Made by a program: the position numbers and the translations under genes. From a virus, in IMG/VR virus record IMGVR_UViG_3300028920_000002, positions 62,001 to 126,000 of that record: 64,000 bases of DNA; one strand, given 5' to 3'. Every line of letters begins with the position of its first letter. The first letter of the stretch is position 1. Positions 33,048-41,983 of the stretch are shown here, one piece after another. Below the pieces are notes generated by a model. It saw only the letters and a program-made list of their open reading frames with translations. It made no database searches and was not told where the DNA came from.

Positions 33048-36000
33048 CCGGTGAGCACGTCTCCTTCGCTCTCCCTCTGCGCATCCGCCTCTTCTTGGAA
33101 GGGGTGGAGGTGCCCATCATCTCTGCCACCATCCAGACCTCCCCCAATAGTCCAAGCATGGCGACGTTCCAAGTGCCACCGCTGGTGGAGGGCACTCGCC
33201 TACTGCCCCGTACGTTGGTGCACCTGTTCTTCCTCGACATGTACGCGACCTCCAATCCGTACGTGACCGCGACGAATCTGCGCACCTCAAGAGAAGACGC
33301 CAACCAGAGTCCCACGGCAGTCGATGAGGCTCAGGCATCTCGTGGGATAGCTATCACTCCATCGCCTTGCGGACATCGAGCCCTAGGCGACTCCGAGAAC
33401 AGGCGATACAAGCTGCTCTTTGTAGGTGAGGTGATTGGCTTCCAATGGACCAAGAGCCCAGTAAGCCGCTCGCTGGTGCTGCAGTGCCAGGACCTCAGCA
33501 ACTACTGGGACTACGCGTATCAGTGGGGTAATACCGGCATCTTCGGTCCCGGGTACAAGGCCATCTTCTCAGGTGGAGCCACGAATCTTTTCACCGACTT
33601 TCTCTCGAGCAAGGGCAGCGTCATCACGCAGATTGTGTCTCGAGGAAAGTGCAACACCTACCCCCAGCTCAAGGGGCTGGCAGCCGGCATCATCCGACTC
33701 ATCGAGGCCATCGGCGGAAGCTACTACGCTCGACCTGACCCCAAGGGTAAGGCCACGCGTAAGTACGCTGGTCAAAACGTCTTCTTCAGTACGGCAGAGC
33801 TACGCCTGCACATCACGCAGATGATAGCGGCGGTGGAGGACGACCCGACCTCCAAACGCATTCTCAGCCGCCAGGGCTACAGCGGGATGTTCAACCGTGC
33901 CATCGGTGGACAAGGTGCCCAGGTCTCTATCCGCAAGGCCATCAACGCCTTGAGCGCCATCATGTTTCACGAGACGTACGCTCAACCCTGCCCGCTGTAC
34001 ATCCCTGGGAAGGAGGGGCAGGTCAGTGGTGTGCGTAGAGTGAACATCCGCAATTCAGAGTGGAAGATAGTATCGGACAATGCCCTGGACGTACTGGCTA
34101 CGGTAGAGGCAGTACAATCTTCGCTGGCCAGCTTGGCTACGCTATCTGCTCAAGCTAAGTCCGACAGCATCGCTGCAGAGGCGTGGAAGGACGGAATTGA
34201 GGACGCCAGGCTACGTCTGCAGCGTGCTGCCAAGTTCCTCAACGAGACTCTTCCTCTGATTCGTGGAGCGCCTCCTCCCTCCAGTACTATCTTCAGCGCT
34301 TCCTCGAAGGCGTTGCGGAACGCGGATGCGTGGGTCAAGAAGTGGACCCCGAAGTCTCCCGAGAGCATCAAGAAGAAGGTCGACAAGTTCCTGGAGGAGG
34401 CTGCGGTGCAACTGCGCCGTGCGGAGTACCTGACGGTGAACACCACTCCGCTCAAGGACCGTGAGCCGGCACGGATGGCTCAGCAAATCTTCCGCCCCGA
34501 CATCTGGTTCGGAGCTCCACCGCGCTGCAACGTCCTCTTCCCCGAGAACTACATGCAGCTCACCTATCAGCGTATCTACCTGCAGGAACCCACGCGGTTC
34601 ATGCTCAAAACCAATGACGAGTTCTACGGTGAAGACTTTCTGTTCGACCGGTTCTACTTCGCGCCACAAGCTGGGTCTTTGAAGAAGGAGAAGGCCAACC
34701 TCAAGAGCATGCTTCGCAACGATTTGCTCGACCACGAGCTCTTCACTGGCATCCTACCGGTGTTCGAGAAGATGGGAGAGTTCAACATCTTTGCGTCGAA
34801 GAGTTGGACCACTGAGGGCAAAGTGCCGAAGGTGGGTCTGGCACAGCGCTCGGCCAACTTCCTGTACTTCAAGCATCGGTTCAACTCGCGCCAGATGCAG
34901 GTCAGCGGACGCTTCAATCCGTACATCGCCTGCGGATTCCCTGGTCTCATCTTGGACAAGTGGGTGGACACCACCGTAGCGGACCAACTCCAAGCGATGC
35001 GCAAGGCGTATCAGGAGGCGACTGGGCAGACCATCCTCCCGGAGTTCACTCGGGGGCTGTTGGGTACGAACTTCCTCGGCAACTTCATGGAGGTGACCCA
35101 CTCCCTGTCTCACCAGCAGGCGCAGGGGCGTACTGAGATTCGTTGTACCTACCCTCGGCAACCTGAAGAGAGCGTAGAGTTCTTGGGTACTGCGGAGCGA
35201 GCACAGAACGTTCAGGTGAGAGATGACCTGGACGCCAAGCGCTCAGTGGACGTGGCCGCCCTTTCCCCACCAGCGGTGAACTCTCTTGGTCCGAACGGCG
35301 GCAAGATTGTCGCAGTCAAGGAAGTGACAACAGAGTACAGCCGAGCTCGAGCTGGAGAGAAACCTGGTTTAGACGACGATAACATTGGCCGATTCCTACC
35401 CGTTTTCTTTGGCGGAACGCGTAGGAAGGGAGGCAAACCACCAGACGCGTCGGTGCCGGTTGGCACCTATATGACGCTGCGCGAGATGGGAGCGGCGGAA
35501 AACAAAGAGCTGCTCGACCTCATCGGCGACCCGGACAAGACCATCGTCTTCCGCGCCTTCAGGCTCACTGAGGAGATTCCTCGCTACCGACGTGAAATCA
35601 TCGACCTGCCTGCAGAAGAGCTCATCCGCCCGGGGTGGTACGGGGACATATGGACACCCGGCAAGATTGGTAAGGTGTACAACCAGTTCTTCGCTACGGG
35701 TGCCATCACCGACCCGACCTACGTACTTGATAGCGACGGGAGCGCGCTGGGTAGTACTAGTGAAGAGATGGCCCGTAGTTCAGAAGAGGGTGAGAAGGTT
35801 GAAGGGACGGAAGAAGACCCGCGCATCAATGTGCCGGCCGTCACTTCCCTGGCTGAGGGCTCGAGCATCGAGCAGGCCGTGGAGTTCCTCACCCTCACCT
35901 ACTCCTACGTGAAGACGGCTGGACTCGACGTAGATGAGTTCATCCGAGCCTACACTTGGCGGCCCATCGCCACCATGTTGGACATCTTCGGCTCGCATGA

Positions 36001-36235
36001 CCTCGAGTACAGTCCTGGTGGTGAGGAGGTCACTTCAGGGACCGAAGGGTTCCACTCCAGGTCTTTCGGCCCGTACAACAACTTGTTTGGTTTGGTGAGC
36101 CCAGAGATTGAAGACGTGCTGGGGTTCCGCCGTGGCTCTACTACGGCGCAGAAGGCGGACACGCGAGCTCGCAAGTTGGAGGCAGTACTGTCCTTCGCTT
36201 CACAGCTCAGTTTCTCCCGAGCCATACTCGGCTAG
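33044..36235 (+). CDS. Probable baseplate hub protein, 1063 aa
   Basis: ATG 33044 (ATGA overlap). The start (PLRIRLFLEGVEVP, then a P-rich strand SATFQVPP-like) and the segment GEVIGFQWTKSPVSRSLVLQCQD resemble the N-terminal beta domain of late-control-D/gp27/Mu gp44 hub proteins, in which a tail-tube-like barrel binds other hub subunits. A helical middle (340-480) and beta-rich remainder follow. The size is above that of classical hub proteins, so extra domains are fused. No lysozyme motif was seen. Confidence 0.6.
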   Translation: MTGEHVSFALPLRIRLFLEGVEVPIISATIQTSPNSPSMATFQVPPLVEGTRLLPRTLVHLFFLDMYATSNPYVTATNLRTSREDANQSPTAVDEAQASRGIAITPSPCGHRALGDSENRRYKLLFVGEVIGFQWTKSPVSRSLVLQCQDLSNYWDYAYQWGNTGIFGPGYKAIFSGGATNLFTDFLSSKGSVITQIVSRGKCNTYPQLKGLAAGIIRLIEAIGGSYYARPDPKGKATRKYAGQNVFFSTAELRLHITQMIAAVEDDPTSKRILSRQGYSGMFNRAIGGQGAQVSIRKAINALSAIMFHETYAQPCPLYIPGKEGQVSGVRRVNIRNSEWKIVSDNALDVLATVEAVQSSLASLATLSAQAKSDSIAAEAWKDGIEDARLRLQRAAKFLNETLPLIRGAPPPSSTIFSASSKALRNADAWVKKWTPKSPESIKKKVDKFLEEAAVQLRRAEYLTVNTTPLKDREPARMAQQIFRPDIWFGAPPRCNVLFPENYMQLTYQRIYLQEPTRFMLKTNDEFYGEDFLFDRFYFAPQAGSLKKEKANLKSMLRNDLLDHELFTGILPVFEKMGEFNIFASKSWTTEGKVPKVGLAQRSANFLYFKHRFNSRQMQVSGRFNPYIACGFPGLILDKWVDTTVADQLQAMRKAYQEATGQTILPEFTRGLLGTNFLGNFMEVTHSLSHQQAQGRTEIRCTYPRQPEESVEFLGTAERAQNVQVRDDLDAKRSVDVAALSPPAVNSLGPNGGKIVAVKEVTTEYSRARAGEKPGLDDDNIGRFLPVFFGGTRRKGGKPPDASVPVGTYMTLREMGAAENKELLDLIGDPDKTIVFRAFRLTEEIPRYRREIIDLPAEELIRPGWYGDIWTPGKIGKVYNQFFATGAITDPTYVLDSDGSALGSTSEEMARSSEEGEKVEGTEEDPRINVPAVTSLAEGSSIEQAVEFLTLTYSYVKTAGLDVDEFIRAYTWRPIATMLDIFGSHDLEYSPGGEEVTSGTEGFHSRSFGPYNNLFGLVSPEIEDVLGFRRGSTTAQKADTRARKLEAVLSFASQLSFSRAILG

Positions 36236-36257
36236 CTTCCGATAGGGCTTCCGTGGG

Positions 36258-36266
36258 TGGTACAAC
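36258..36266 (+). promoter_or_regulatory. Extended -10 box, leaderless-type promoter
   Basis: TGGTACAAC, 7 nt before ATG 36274, no Shine-Dalgarno. CTAGC lies 28 nt upstream, as in the other promoter class. Confidence 0.5.
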
Positions 36267-36273
36267 TACTGGG

Positions 36274-37362
36274 ATGTCGAGTCACGTCGGTCTGGTGAAG
36301 AATGCTGTGTCCAAGGGCCGGATGACGGTCTCGCAGACGCGCTCCGGCCGCCGTCCCATGCGGGTAGATACCCTCCTCAAGAAGGAGAAGGAGGGGACGC
36401 TCTACAAGTACACCAAGATGGCAGAGGCGCTGAGGCGTCGGGGCGTCGGCTTGGGTCTCCTCAAGCAGGCTCTGGGCGTCCCCATGACGCCCATGACCTC
36501 GATGACCCCGTCTGCAACGCAGCAGATGAAGGCTCCGCAGAGTACGGCGAGTGGGCCTAAGATGCCCGGTGTCGGCGTGGCTCCTCCGTCGGTACCGGGG
36601 CTGTCCAACTCGGGGGCGCAGCCCGCCGCGATGCCGAAGATGGGACAGGTGCGCTTGCCAGAGTCTCTGGACGAGGCTGGGGAGCAGGCCCAGAAATTGG
36701 TGGCCTTGCGGAAGAAAGTGTTGCCGGAGACCGTCAGCTACATTCGTGATGCGCTCCGTGAAGGTCTGACCGAGAAGACGGCTGAGCCGCCTCCGCCGGA
36801 GGGCATCTCTATGGAGCAGTGGGACCACCTACTCAACAAGGGGACGCATGACGAGAGTGCGCGTGCGCCCACCAATTCCAAGAAGAAGCCAGGAGACGTC
36901 CCCACGCTAGAGGATGACTACTTGGGCTCCAATCGGGAGGAGCTGCCCGTGTTGGCCATCGCCAAGTTCGGGGCGGCAGCCGATGAGATGCGCAAACTCT
37001 GCGCCATGACTACCGAGCAGGCACGTCAGTCCCTGTCCAGGCTCGAGACGCTCAAGAAGCAACCTACTGGAGAGCTGGCTAGAGGAGCTGCCGTTGGTGC
37101 CATAGCCGCACCTTTGCTTGGTGTTGTCACGCGCCGCGTGCGCGGCGGTGAGCCGGTAGCAGCTGGGCTGAGAGCACTCATGGCTAAGGGTGGCAGGAAT
37201 CTAGCCGCCGATGCCATCACAGGGGCTACTTACGGAGGGGCTGTACCCGCCGTCCGTAATCTACTGGAGCGCAAGGTGGAAACTGAGCGTCTGCAGGACT
37301 ATGTCGCTGGCGGAAAGAGAAGGGGTCTCCGTCGCACTGTGGCCCGACATGTAGGAGTCTGA
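36274..37362 (+). CDS. Probable internal virion protein, 362 aa
   Basis: ATG 36274 is chosen because of the -10 box 7 nt upstream. Basic N-terminal 45 residues, Met/Pro/Thr/Ser-rich linker (70-125), then helical domain (130-175) and an Ala/Gly-rich C-terminal part. Composition like other probable virion-interior proteins of this module. No motif identifies it. Confidence 0.6.
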   Translation: MSSHVGLVKNAVSKGRMTVSQTRSGRRPMRVDTLLKKEKEGTLYKYTKMAEALRRRGVGLGLLKQALGVPMTPMTSMTPSATQQMKAPQSTASGPKMPGVGVAPPSVPGLSNSGAQPAAMPKMGQVRLPESLDEAGEQAQKLVALRKKVLPETVSYIRDALREGLTEKTAEPPPPEGISMEQWDHLLNKGTHDESARAPTNSKKKPGDVPTLEDDYLGSNREELPVLAIAKFGAAADEMRKLCAMTTEQARQSLSRLETLKKQPTGELARGAAVGAIAAPLLGVVTRRVRGGEPVAAGLRALMAKGGRNLAADAITGATYGGAVPAVRNLLERKVETERLQDYVAGGKRRGLRRTVARHVGV

Positions 37363-37363
37363 G

Positions 37364-39028
37364 ATGCCCGCGTGGATTCACAACCGAGCTGAACACCTCT
37401 TGGCGAAGAACCCGTCCATGAAGAAGGAGACGGCCTTCGCTATCGCCACGCAGCAGTCCCACAAGGTGGGCAAGACCCCGAAGGGGTACGGCACTTCTGA
37501 GGGTAAGCGTGAGGCGAAGGCAAAGTTCGACAAGCCCAAGAAGGAGTACGTCAAAGGCGCCAACCCTGGAAATCTCGAGACCCCAAAGCTCAATGACAAA
37601 CCGAAGACACGTTGGACAGGGAAGAAGTTGGTGAAGGCAGCGGCCGAGCTGCCCTCCTACGACAAGGTACCAGAAGGGCACTTCGAGTTTCGGGGCAAGG
37701 TCTACAAGAAGGATGCGGAGCTATCAGCGCGCAACAAGAAGCTGACCTCTGAGGCGCGAGAGAAGGGTTTGTATGTCACTCCTTCAATGGGAACACCGGT
37801 GGGCCAGATGAAGACAGCTATGGTTGAGGAGTTCATGTTCATCATGCTCAACCGCAAGGAGAAGCTCGCGGAAGAGCACAAGGACAAGACTCCTGGCGGC
37901 AAGGCCGACGACAAGCAGCTCAAGGACTACCCCAAGGACCAACTCGAGATGGGTCAGAAGGTGGAGATGGAGCACACCGATGACCCTGCTCTCGCTCGCG
38001 AAATCAGCATGGACCACCTCGAGGAATTCCCCGACTACTACACCCGCCTGAAGAAGATGGAGGAAGAGGGAGAGAAGGACAAGAAGGCGAAGGAGAAGAC
38101 CGCCAACGGCGTAGAGGAGAAGGGTGAAGATGAGGGGCCTGGAAGAGCGGCGACCAAGAAGGACGTCGCGAACATCATCGCCTACATGAAGAAGCGCAAG
38201 CCGGGCGAAGAGGATGACGAGTTCCACGAATTCGCCGAGGGTCGTGGGATGAACGTTCACGAGGCTGAAGAGGCCGTCTACGACGAGCTGGGCAAGGCCC
38301 TGAAGAAGCAGGGAGAAGCCGGCCCTTTTGAACAGAGGCTGCCCTGGTATGCGAGCGCGGTGGGAGGCACTGGCGGCGCTCTGCTGGGGCAGCATCTGTT
38401 GAAGAGCCGACCTGTTGCCGGGGCTCTGCTGGGGACGCTAGCCGGTACTGCCGCCGGGTTGGAGGCTGGCACTGCCGCTGGTAGGCAGCTGGACAGAACG
38501 ACCGGCGGAGCGTTGAAGAAGCAAGGCATGATTCCCACAGCTAAGCCACAGGGTTTGATGACCCCGCAGCAGCGCCTGAAGGAGTCTCAGAACGTCGGTA
38601 ACGTGGGCGCCTTCAACCAGAAGACTCAAGGCATCAAGCTCCAGAAGTTCAAGCCGATGAGTATGATGAAGCAGAGCTCCAGCAAGCTCGCGTTTCAGAC
38701 CTCTCAGTACTCCGGCCCCCTCGGCCCGGGGCGGATGAGCTACCGTCACCCGGATGCCATGCCGGGCTTCGTGGACCCTCCGGTCAAGACGGCGGGCCCG
38801 CCTCCGGGTGAGGAGGGAGAGCGTCGGGAGGGTGTCAAGGCCATGAAGGAGGCGGCAGCACGTCTCAAGATGGCTGCAGCAGCCACCACTCCGGCGGGGC
38901 GGTTGGCGAGCAGTCAGCAGGAAGGTCAGCCGAAGACCACCAATCCTCCTGGTCCGAGCATCCAGCAGATTTCCAAGCCGGTCGGCTACGGCCGCCCCCT
39001 CCCCGGGACCACTCTGGGGATTTCCTGA
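37364..39028 (+). CDS. Virion protein with RAEHLLAKNP and DUF5661-like domains, 554 aa
   Basis: ATG 37364 follows the previous stop by 1 nt. The N-terminal 60 residues (NRAEHLLAKNPSM, AFAIATQQSH, then a YGT and a K-rich segment) are a short domain that I recognise from large phage virion proteins. Residues about 195-225 (GQKVEMEHTDDPALA followed by DHLEEFPDYYTRLKKME) match the DUF5661 pattern. Long Lys/Glu stretch, a Gly/Ala-rich membrane-like segment (about 325-365) and a flexible Pro/Gln tail follow. Presumably a capsid or injected protein. Confidence 0.65.
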   Translation: MPAWIHNRAEHLLAKNPSMKKETAFAIATQQSHKVGKTPKGYGTSEGKREAKAKFDKPKKEYVKGANPGNLETPKLNDKPKTRWTGKKLVKAAAELPSYDKVPEGHFEFRGKVYKKDAELSARNKKLTSEAREKGLYVTPSMGTPVGQMKTAMVEEFMFIMLNRKEKLAEEHKDKTPGGKADDKQLKDYPKDQLEMGQKVEMEHTDDPALAREISMDHLEEFPDYYTRLKKMEEEGEKDKKAKEKTANGVEEKGEDEGPGRAATKKDVANIIAYMKKRKPGEEDDEFHEFAEGRGMNVHEAEEAVYDELGKALKKQGEAGPFEQRLPWYASAVGGTGGALLGQHLLKSRPVAGALLGTLAGTAAGLEAGTAAGRQLDRTTGGALKKQGMIPTAKPQGLMTPQQRLKESQNVGNVGAFNQKTQGIKLQKFKPMSMMKQSSSKLAFQTSQYSGPLGPGRMSYRHPDAMPGFVDPPVKTAGPPPGEEGERREGVKAMKEAAARLKMAAAATTPAGRLASSQQEGQPKTTNPPGPSIQQISKPVGYGRPLPGTTLGIS

Positions 39029-39576
39029 TGGACCTCCTCTCCATCCGCGCATGCGCCGACGAGATGGAGAAGATTGCTCTCCTTCGTGAGGCAGTGAGGC
39101 TTGGGCTGAAGGATGTGCCGGGTACCCCACGCCTGGTGATGCGTAAGCGGAACTTACTGGAGCGGGCTGCCGCTTCCGAGAAGGCAGTCCGGGCGTACGA
39201 GCGGGCAATATCCGACCCCATCAAGAAGAAGCTGACGCCAGTGGCGGAAAAGCTGCCCGAGTCGGTTCGGATACCGCTCACTTCCAAGTCGGTGAAGCCA
39301 CGGGCGGCGGCCACGCGTGGGGTGGAGATGATGGCCGCTGACCCGATAGGCAACGTGGCCTCGAATCTGGTGCCCGCCCCCGGTGCATTCGCGGCCTACC
39401 ACGGCGCGAAGAAGGGTGGAGAGGTGCTCATCAACAAGGGTGTGCAGATACCCCACCCAGCACGGTTGGTGAGTAGGGCGGCGCGTGCTGAAGGCAAGAA
39501 GCTCAGACTGGTGCCTGCGTTGGACCCCATCTCTCCAGAGATGTCTCAGCAGGCAAGGATGCTCGCTTCCGCCTAG
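39028..39576 (+). CDS. Probable virion protein, 182 aa
   Basis: ATG 39028 (TGATG overlap). It begins with a helix containing DEMEKIALLREA and a GTPRLVMRKR segment. The (L/M)xKxA element recurs in the products at 153 and 40699. The rest is helical and basic. Ends the sub-operon before the GGGATAA promoter at 39595. Confidence 0.6.
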   Translation: MDLLSIRACADEMEKIALLREAVRLGLKDVPGTPRLVMRKRNLLERAAASEKAVRAYERAISDPIKKKLTPVAEKLPESVRIPLTSKSVKPRAAATRGVEMMAADPIGNVASNLVPAPGAFAAYHGAKKGGEVLINKGVQIPHPARLVSRAARAEGKKLRLVPALDPISPEMSQQARMLASA

Positions 39577-39594
39577 CATTAGGAAGCCACTCCG

Positions 39595-39601
39595 GGGATA
39601 A
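39595..39601 (+). promoter_or_regulatory. GGGATAA-type promoter
   Basis: CCTAGCATTA, 13 nt, GGGATAACA, then CTCTGGAGG (also RBS) and ATG 39618. The upstream box is weaker than in other copies. Confidence 0.65.
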
Positions 39602-39617
39602 CAGCTCTGGAGGTGAC

Positions 39618-40277
39618 ATGCCTATGCAACACTGCCCGGTAGTCACCGGCTACTTGAATGGCATCAAGGATGCGCTGCCGATAGAAGATGCTCTGTCAGC
39701 TGATGTCTGGGACGAAGTACGGGAGTTGTGCGCTCTCGTACAAGAGACCTATGCGATGGTGGCCGCACAGCGGCTGCGCGCCTTCTACATCACAGAAGCG
39801 TATTACCACTCGCTCCTACCCTCGCAGGCGTGGCTGCTGGATGAACCAGAGCTCAAAGCCAGGATTCTGGAGCTGCGACTACCACGCTCGAAAGAAGGTA
39901 TCGAGGAGCTCGAGTCTTTGCTACGCACGCTCGAGAGGAAGGTTGTAGTTCGCCAGTCTTGCCTGCTGCTCAGAGAAGAGCGCGGTGTGGGTGGCGGTTA
40001 CACCACCAACGATGCTCAGCTCGCTTCCATGTTAGAGAAGCCGGGTGTCGTGCTGAAGTATGGCATTCAGGCCGCCGAGTTGTTCAAGACCCAACTTCGA
40101 GGCGAAGCTCTGCAGCTCAAGCGTGTGGGGGAGCTGTTCGGCAGAGCTTTCGTGGAATCGGGGACGGAGTCCCAGTACTACATACGACATGCTCGGGTGA
40201 TGTTGCACATCACACCGACGCGAGGAGTGAGCCCATGGAACACGACGAGCGAATTCCTGGAGTCACCTTCTTTGTAG
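39618..40277 (+). CDS. Hypothetical protein, 219 aa
   Basis: ATG 39618, TGGAGG 7 nt upstream. Helical throughout, with an acidic N-terminus and Leu/Glu-rich centre. The final 43 nt overlap the next gene. Family not recognised. Confidence 0.65.
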   Translation: MPMQHCPVVTGYLNGIKDALPIEDALSADVWDEVRELCALVQETYAMVAAQRLRAFYITEAYYHSLLPSQAWLLDEPELKARILELRLPRSKEGIEELESLLRTLERKVVVRQSCLLLREERGVGGGYTTNDAQLASMLEKPGVVLKYGIQAAELFKTQLRGEALQLKRVGELFGRAFVESGTESQYYIRHARVMLHITPTRGVSPWNTTSEFLESPSL

Positions 40278-40660
40278 AAGAAGCTACGCAGAATCCGACC
40301 AACAACCCCAAGCTACAGGCGAGGGGCAGGGTCGTGCTCGAGGCAGACATTGTCGACGATAAAGTCTGGGATGTAGTCACCAAGAAGTTGGATGGGTGGC
40401 GCGTTTACGAAGGGGCAGACCTATCCCAGGCGATGATTGAAGCAGCCCAGCTACGGCGTAAGCGTGCCGAGGAAGAAGCTGAGAAGCTCAAGACCGAGTA
40501 CCAGCGTGAGCTGGAGACTCTTCGGCAGCGCAACAGCTTCCTCGAGGAGGAGAACCGTCGCCTGCTGAAGGAGAAGGTGGAGCTTGAACGGGGTATCCAC
40601 CAGGCCCTCAAGCCCGTGGACGAGCTCGAGGCCGCCCTCGCAGACCTCAAAAAGGCGTAG
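40235..40660 (+). CDS. Coiled-coil protein, 141 aa
   Basis: ATG 40235, RBS CGAGGAGTG. Residues 1-70 are a small alpha/beta domain; residues about 75-140 form a continuous Glu/Lys/Leu coiled coil (EEEAEKLKTEYQRELETL onwards). Structural or oligomerisation role inferred. Confidence 0.65.
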   Translation: MEHDERIPGVTFFVEEATQNPTNNPKLQARGRVVLEADIVDDKVWDVVTKKLDGWRVYEGADLSQAMIEAAQLRRKRAEEEAEKLKTEYQRELETLRQRNSFLEEENRRLLKEKVELERGIHQALKPVDELEAALADLKKA

Positions 40661-40683
40661 TCTTTCCGCTTTGGGGCCCGGTG

Positions 40684-40692
40684 TTGTACACT
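40684..40692 (+). promoter_or_regulatory. Extended -10 box, leaderless-type promoter
   Basis: TTGTACACT, 6 nt before ATG 40699; no Shine-Dalgarno. TTTGGGG lies about 10 nt upstream, as at 14750. Confidence 0.5.
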
Positions 40693-40698
40693 GGGCCC

Positions 40699-41130
40699 AT
40701 GGACCAGTACGACCGGGCATTCTACGACGACCTGCAGAAGGAAGCGGCCTCGACGGTGGAAGACAACGAGGACTCCATGACCGGTGGAGAGAATCCGGTC
40801 GAGCCCAAGGCTGGGGACCCGCCTTCCGACGAAGGCACCATCGATGCCTCATGGGGTGAGAACGACACTCCCGGCAAGAAGAACGACCCAGTTCACCTCA
40901 GCGATGCGGTGGCGAGCTCGATTCAGGAGAGCCGACAGAAGCTCCTGGACCGATGCTTCGCTCAGAAGCCAGCGGCCCAGCGGGCTGCGCAGAGCTTCGT
41001 GAGCCAGCATCTCTCGCACGCCGCCAGCGGAGACTTCGAGAGCCGTGCCCCTCTACTCGAGGGAAAAGCCAAACAGGCATCAGCCTGCGAAACGCTGAGG
41101 GACCAGGTCTCTCGCGTCTTCGAGGACTGA
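40699..41130 (+). CDS. Acidic protein with LQKEA motif, 143 aa
   Basis: ATG 40699, leaderless-type start. N-terminus YDRAFYDDLQKEAAS shares the (L/M)xKxA element with other probable virion proteins. Central acidic, disordered part and helical C-terminus with two Cys. Stop overlaps a potential ATG at 41130. Confidence 0.6.
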   Translation: MDQYDRAFYDDLQKEAASTVEDNEDSMTGGENPVEPKAGDPPSDEGTIDASWGENDTPGKKNDPVHLSDAVASSIQESRQKLLDRCFAQKPAAQRAAQSFVSQHLSHAASGDFESRAPLLEGKAKQASACETLRDQVSRVFED

Positions 41131-41154
41131 TGCTGAAAACTGCTGCGCTGCTCG

Positions 41155-41161
41155 GGGATAA
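41155..41161 (+). promoter_or_regulatory. GGGATAA-type promoter upstream of the sigma-like gene
   Basis: GCTGAAAA, 15 nt, GGGATAAGA, then CAGTGGAGAG and ATG 41178. If the sigma-like product reads this class, the gene is autoregulated. Confidence 0.75.
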
Positions 41162-41177
41162 GAGCAGTGGAGAGCAA

Positions 41178-41963
41178 ATGGCGCGCAAGAATCCACTGGA
41201 CAGTGCGCTCTCCGCAAAGGAGAAGCTCGCGGCTCAGCGCCGCGCAGAAGATATCCAAGCGTGGGAAACGTGGAAGAAGCAGCCCACGCCCGAGAACACT
41301 CACGTCCTGCTGAACCGTTTCGAGCCAGTCTTTCGCCAGAAGGTGAGGGACTGGAAGGCCCCCAACACGAGAACTGGCGCCTTCAAAGCTAACCTCAAGC
41401 TTCACGCGGGCAACGCGTTCGAGAGCTACGACCCCAACCGAGGGGCTAGCCTGCGTACCCACGTGGAGAACCATCTGAAGAAGTCGATGCGCTTCAACCA
41501 GAGGTACCAGAATGCTCGCTACATGCCTGAAGGGCAGACCGAGCTCATCGGACCTATCCAAAAAGCGCACGGCACTTTGATGGACCAGCTGGGACGGGAC
41601 CCGACGCACCGAGAGATTGCTAGCTACATCAACCAAACCCCGGAGCTCATAGGCCGACGTAAGCCGTTGAGCGCCGCGAAGGTGAAGCGCATCTCCACAG
41701 CTGCGTTGGAAAAGGACATCATCGGGTCCACCTTCGAGAGCGACCCGACGCCTCGAGCGTCAAAGAGGGAGTTCGAGGTCATTGGGCAGCTACGCCCGAC
41801 GCTGACGCGTGATGAACAGGAAGTCTTCGACTACCTGTACGGCCAAAACGGCAAACCGCGTATCGGCTCCACCAGCCAGCTGGCTGGCAAACTAGGTAAG
41901 AGTCAGTCACAAGTCTCACGTTTGAAGAGTGGGATTCTGGCCAAGTACAAGCACTACTACTAG
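41178..41963 (+). CDS. Sigma-70-like RNA polymerase sigma factor, 261 aa
   Basis: ATG 41178 with RBS TGGAG behind a GGGATAA promoter; an in-frame ATG 41130 would read through the promoter. Residues 81-103 (FESYDPNRGASLRTHVENHLKKSM) match region 2 of group 3/FliA-type sigma factors. Residues 116-150 contain a region 3-like stretch with LGRDPTHREIASYI. Residues 209-256 (LTRDEQEVFDYLYG ... SQLAGKLGKSQSQVSRLKSGIL) form the region 4 helix-turn-helix. The protein should redirect host RNA polymerase. The GGGATAA element is a natural candidate for its target. Confidence 0.78.
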   Translation: MARKNPLDSALSAKEKLAAQRRAEDIQAWETWKKQPTPENTHVLLNRFEPVFRQKVRDWKAPNTRTGAFKANLKLHAGNAFESYDPNRGASLRTHVENHLKKSMRFNQRYQNARYMPEGQTELIGPIQKAHGTLMDQLGRDPTHREIASYINQTPELIGRRKPLSAAKVKRISTAALEKDIIGSTFESDPTPRASKREFEVIGQLRPTLTRDEQEVFDYLYGQNGKPRIGSTSQLAGKLGKSQSQVSRLKSGILAKYKHYY

Positions 41964-41968
41964 TCGGG

Positions 41969-41974
41969 TACAAC
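41969..41974 (+). promoter_or_regulatory. -10 box, leaderless-type promoter
   Basis: GGGTACAAC with TACAAC ending 9 nt before ATG 41984; no Shine-Dalgarno. Confidence 0.45.
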
Positions 41975-41983
41975 AACCCTGAC

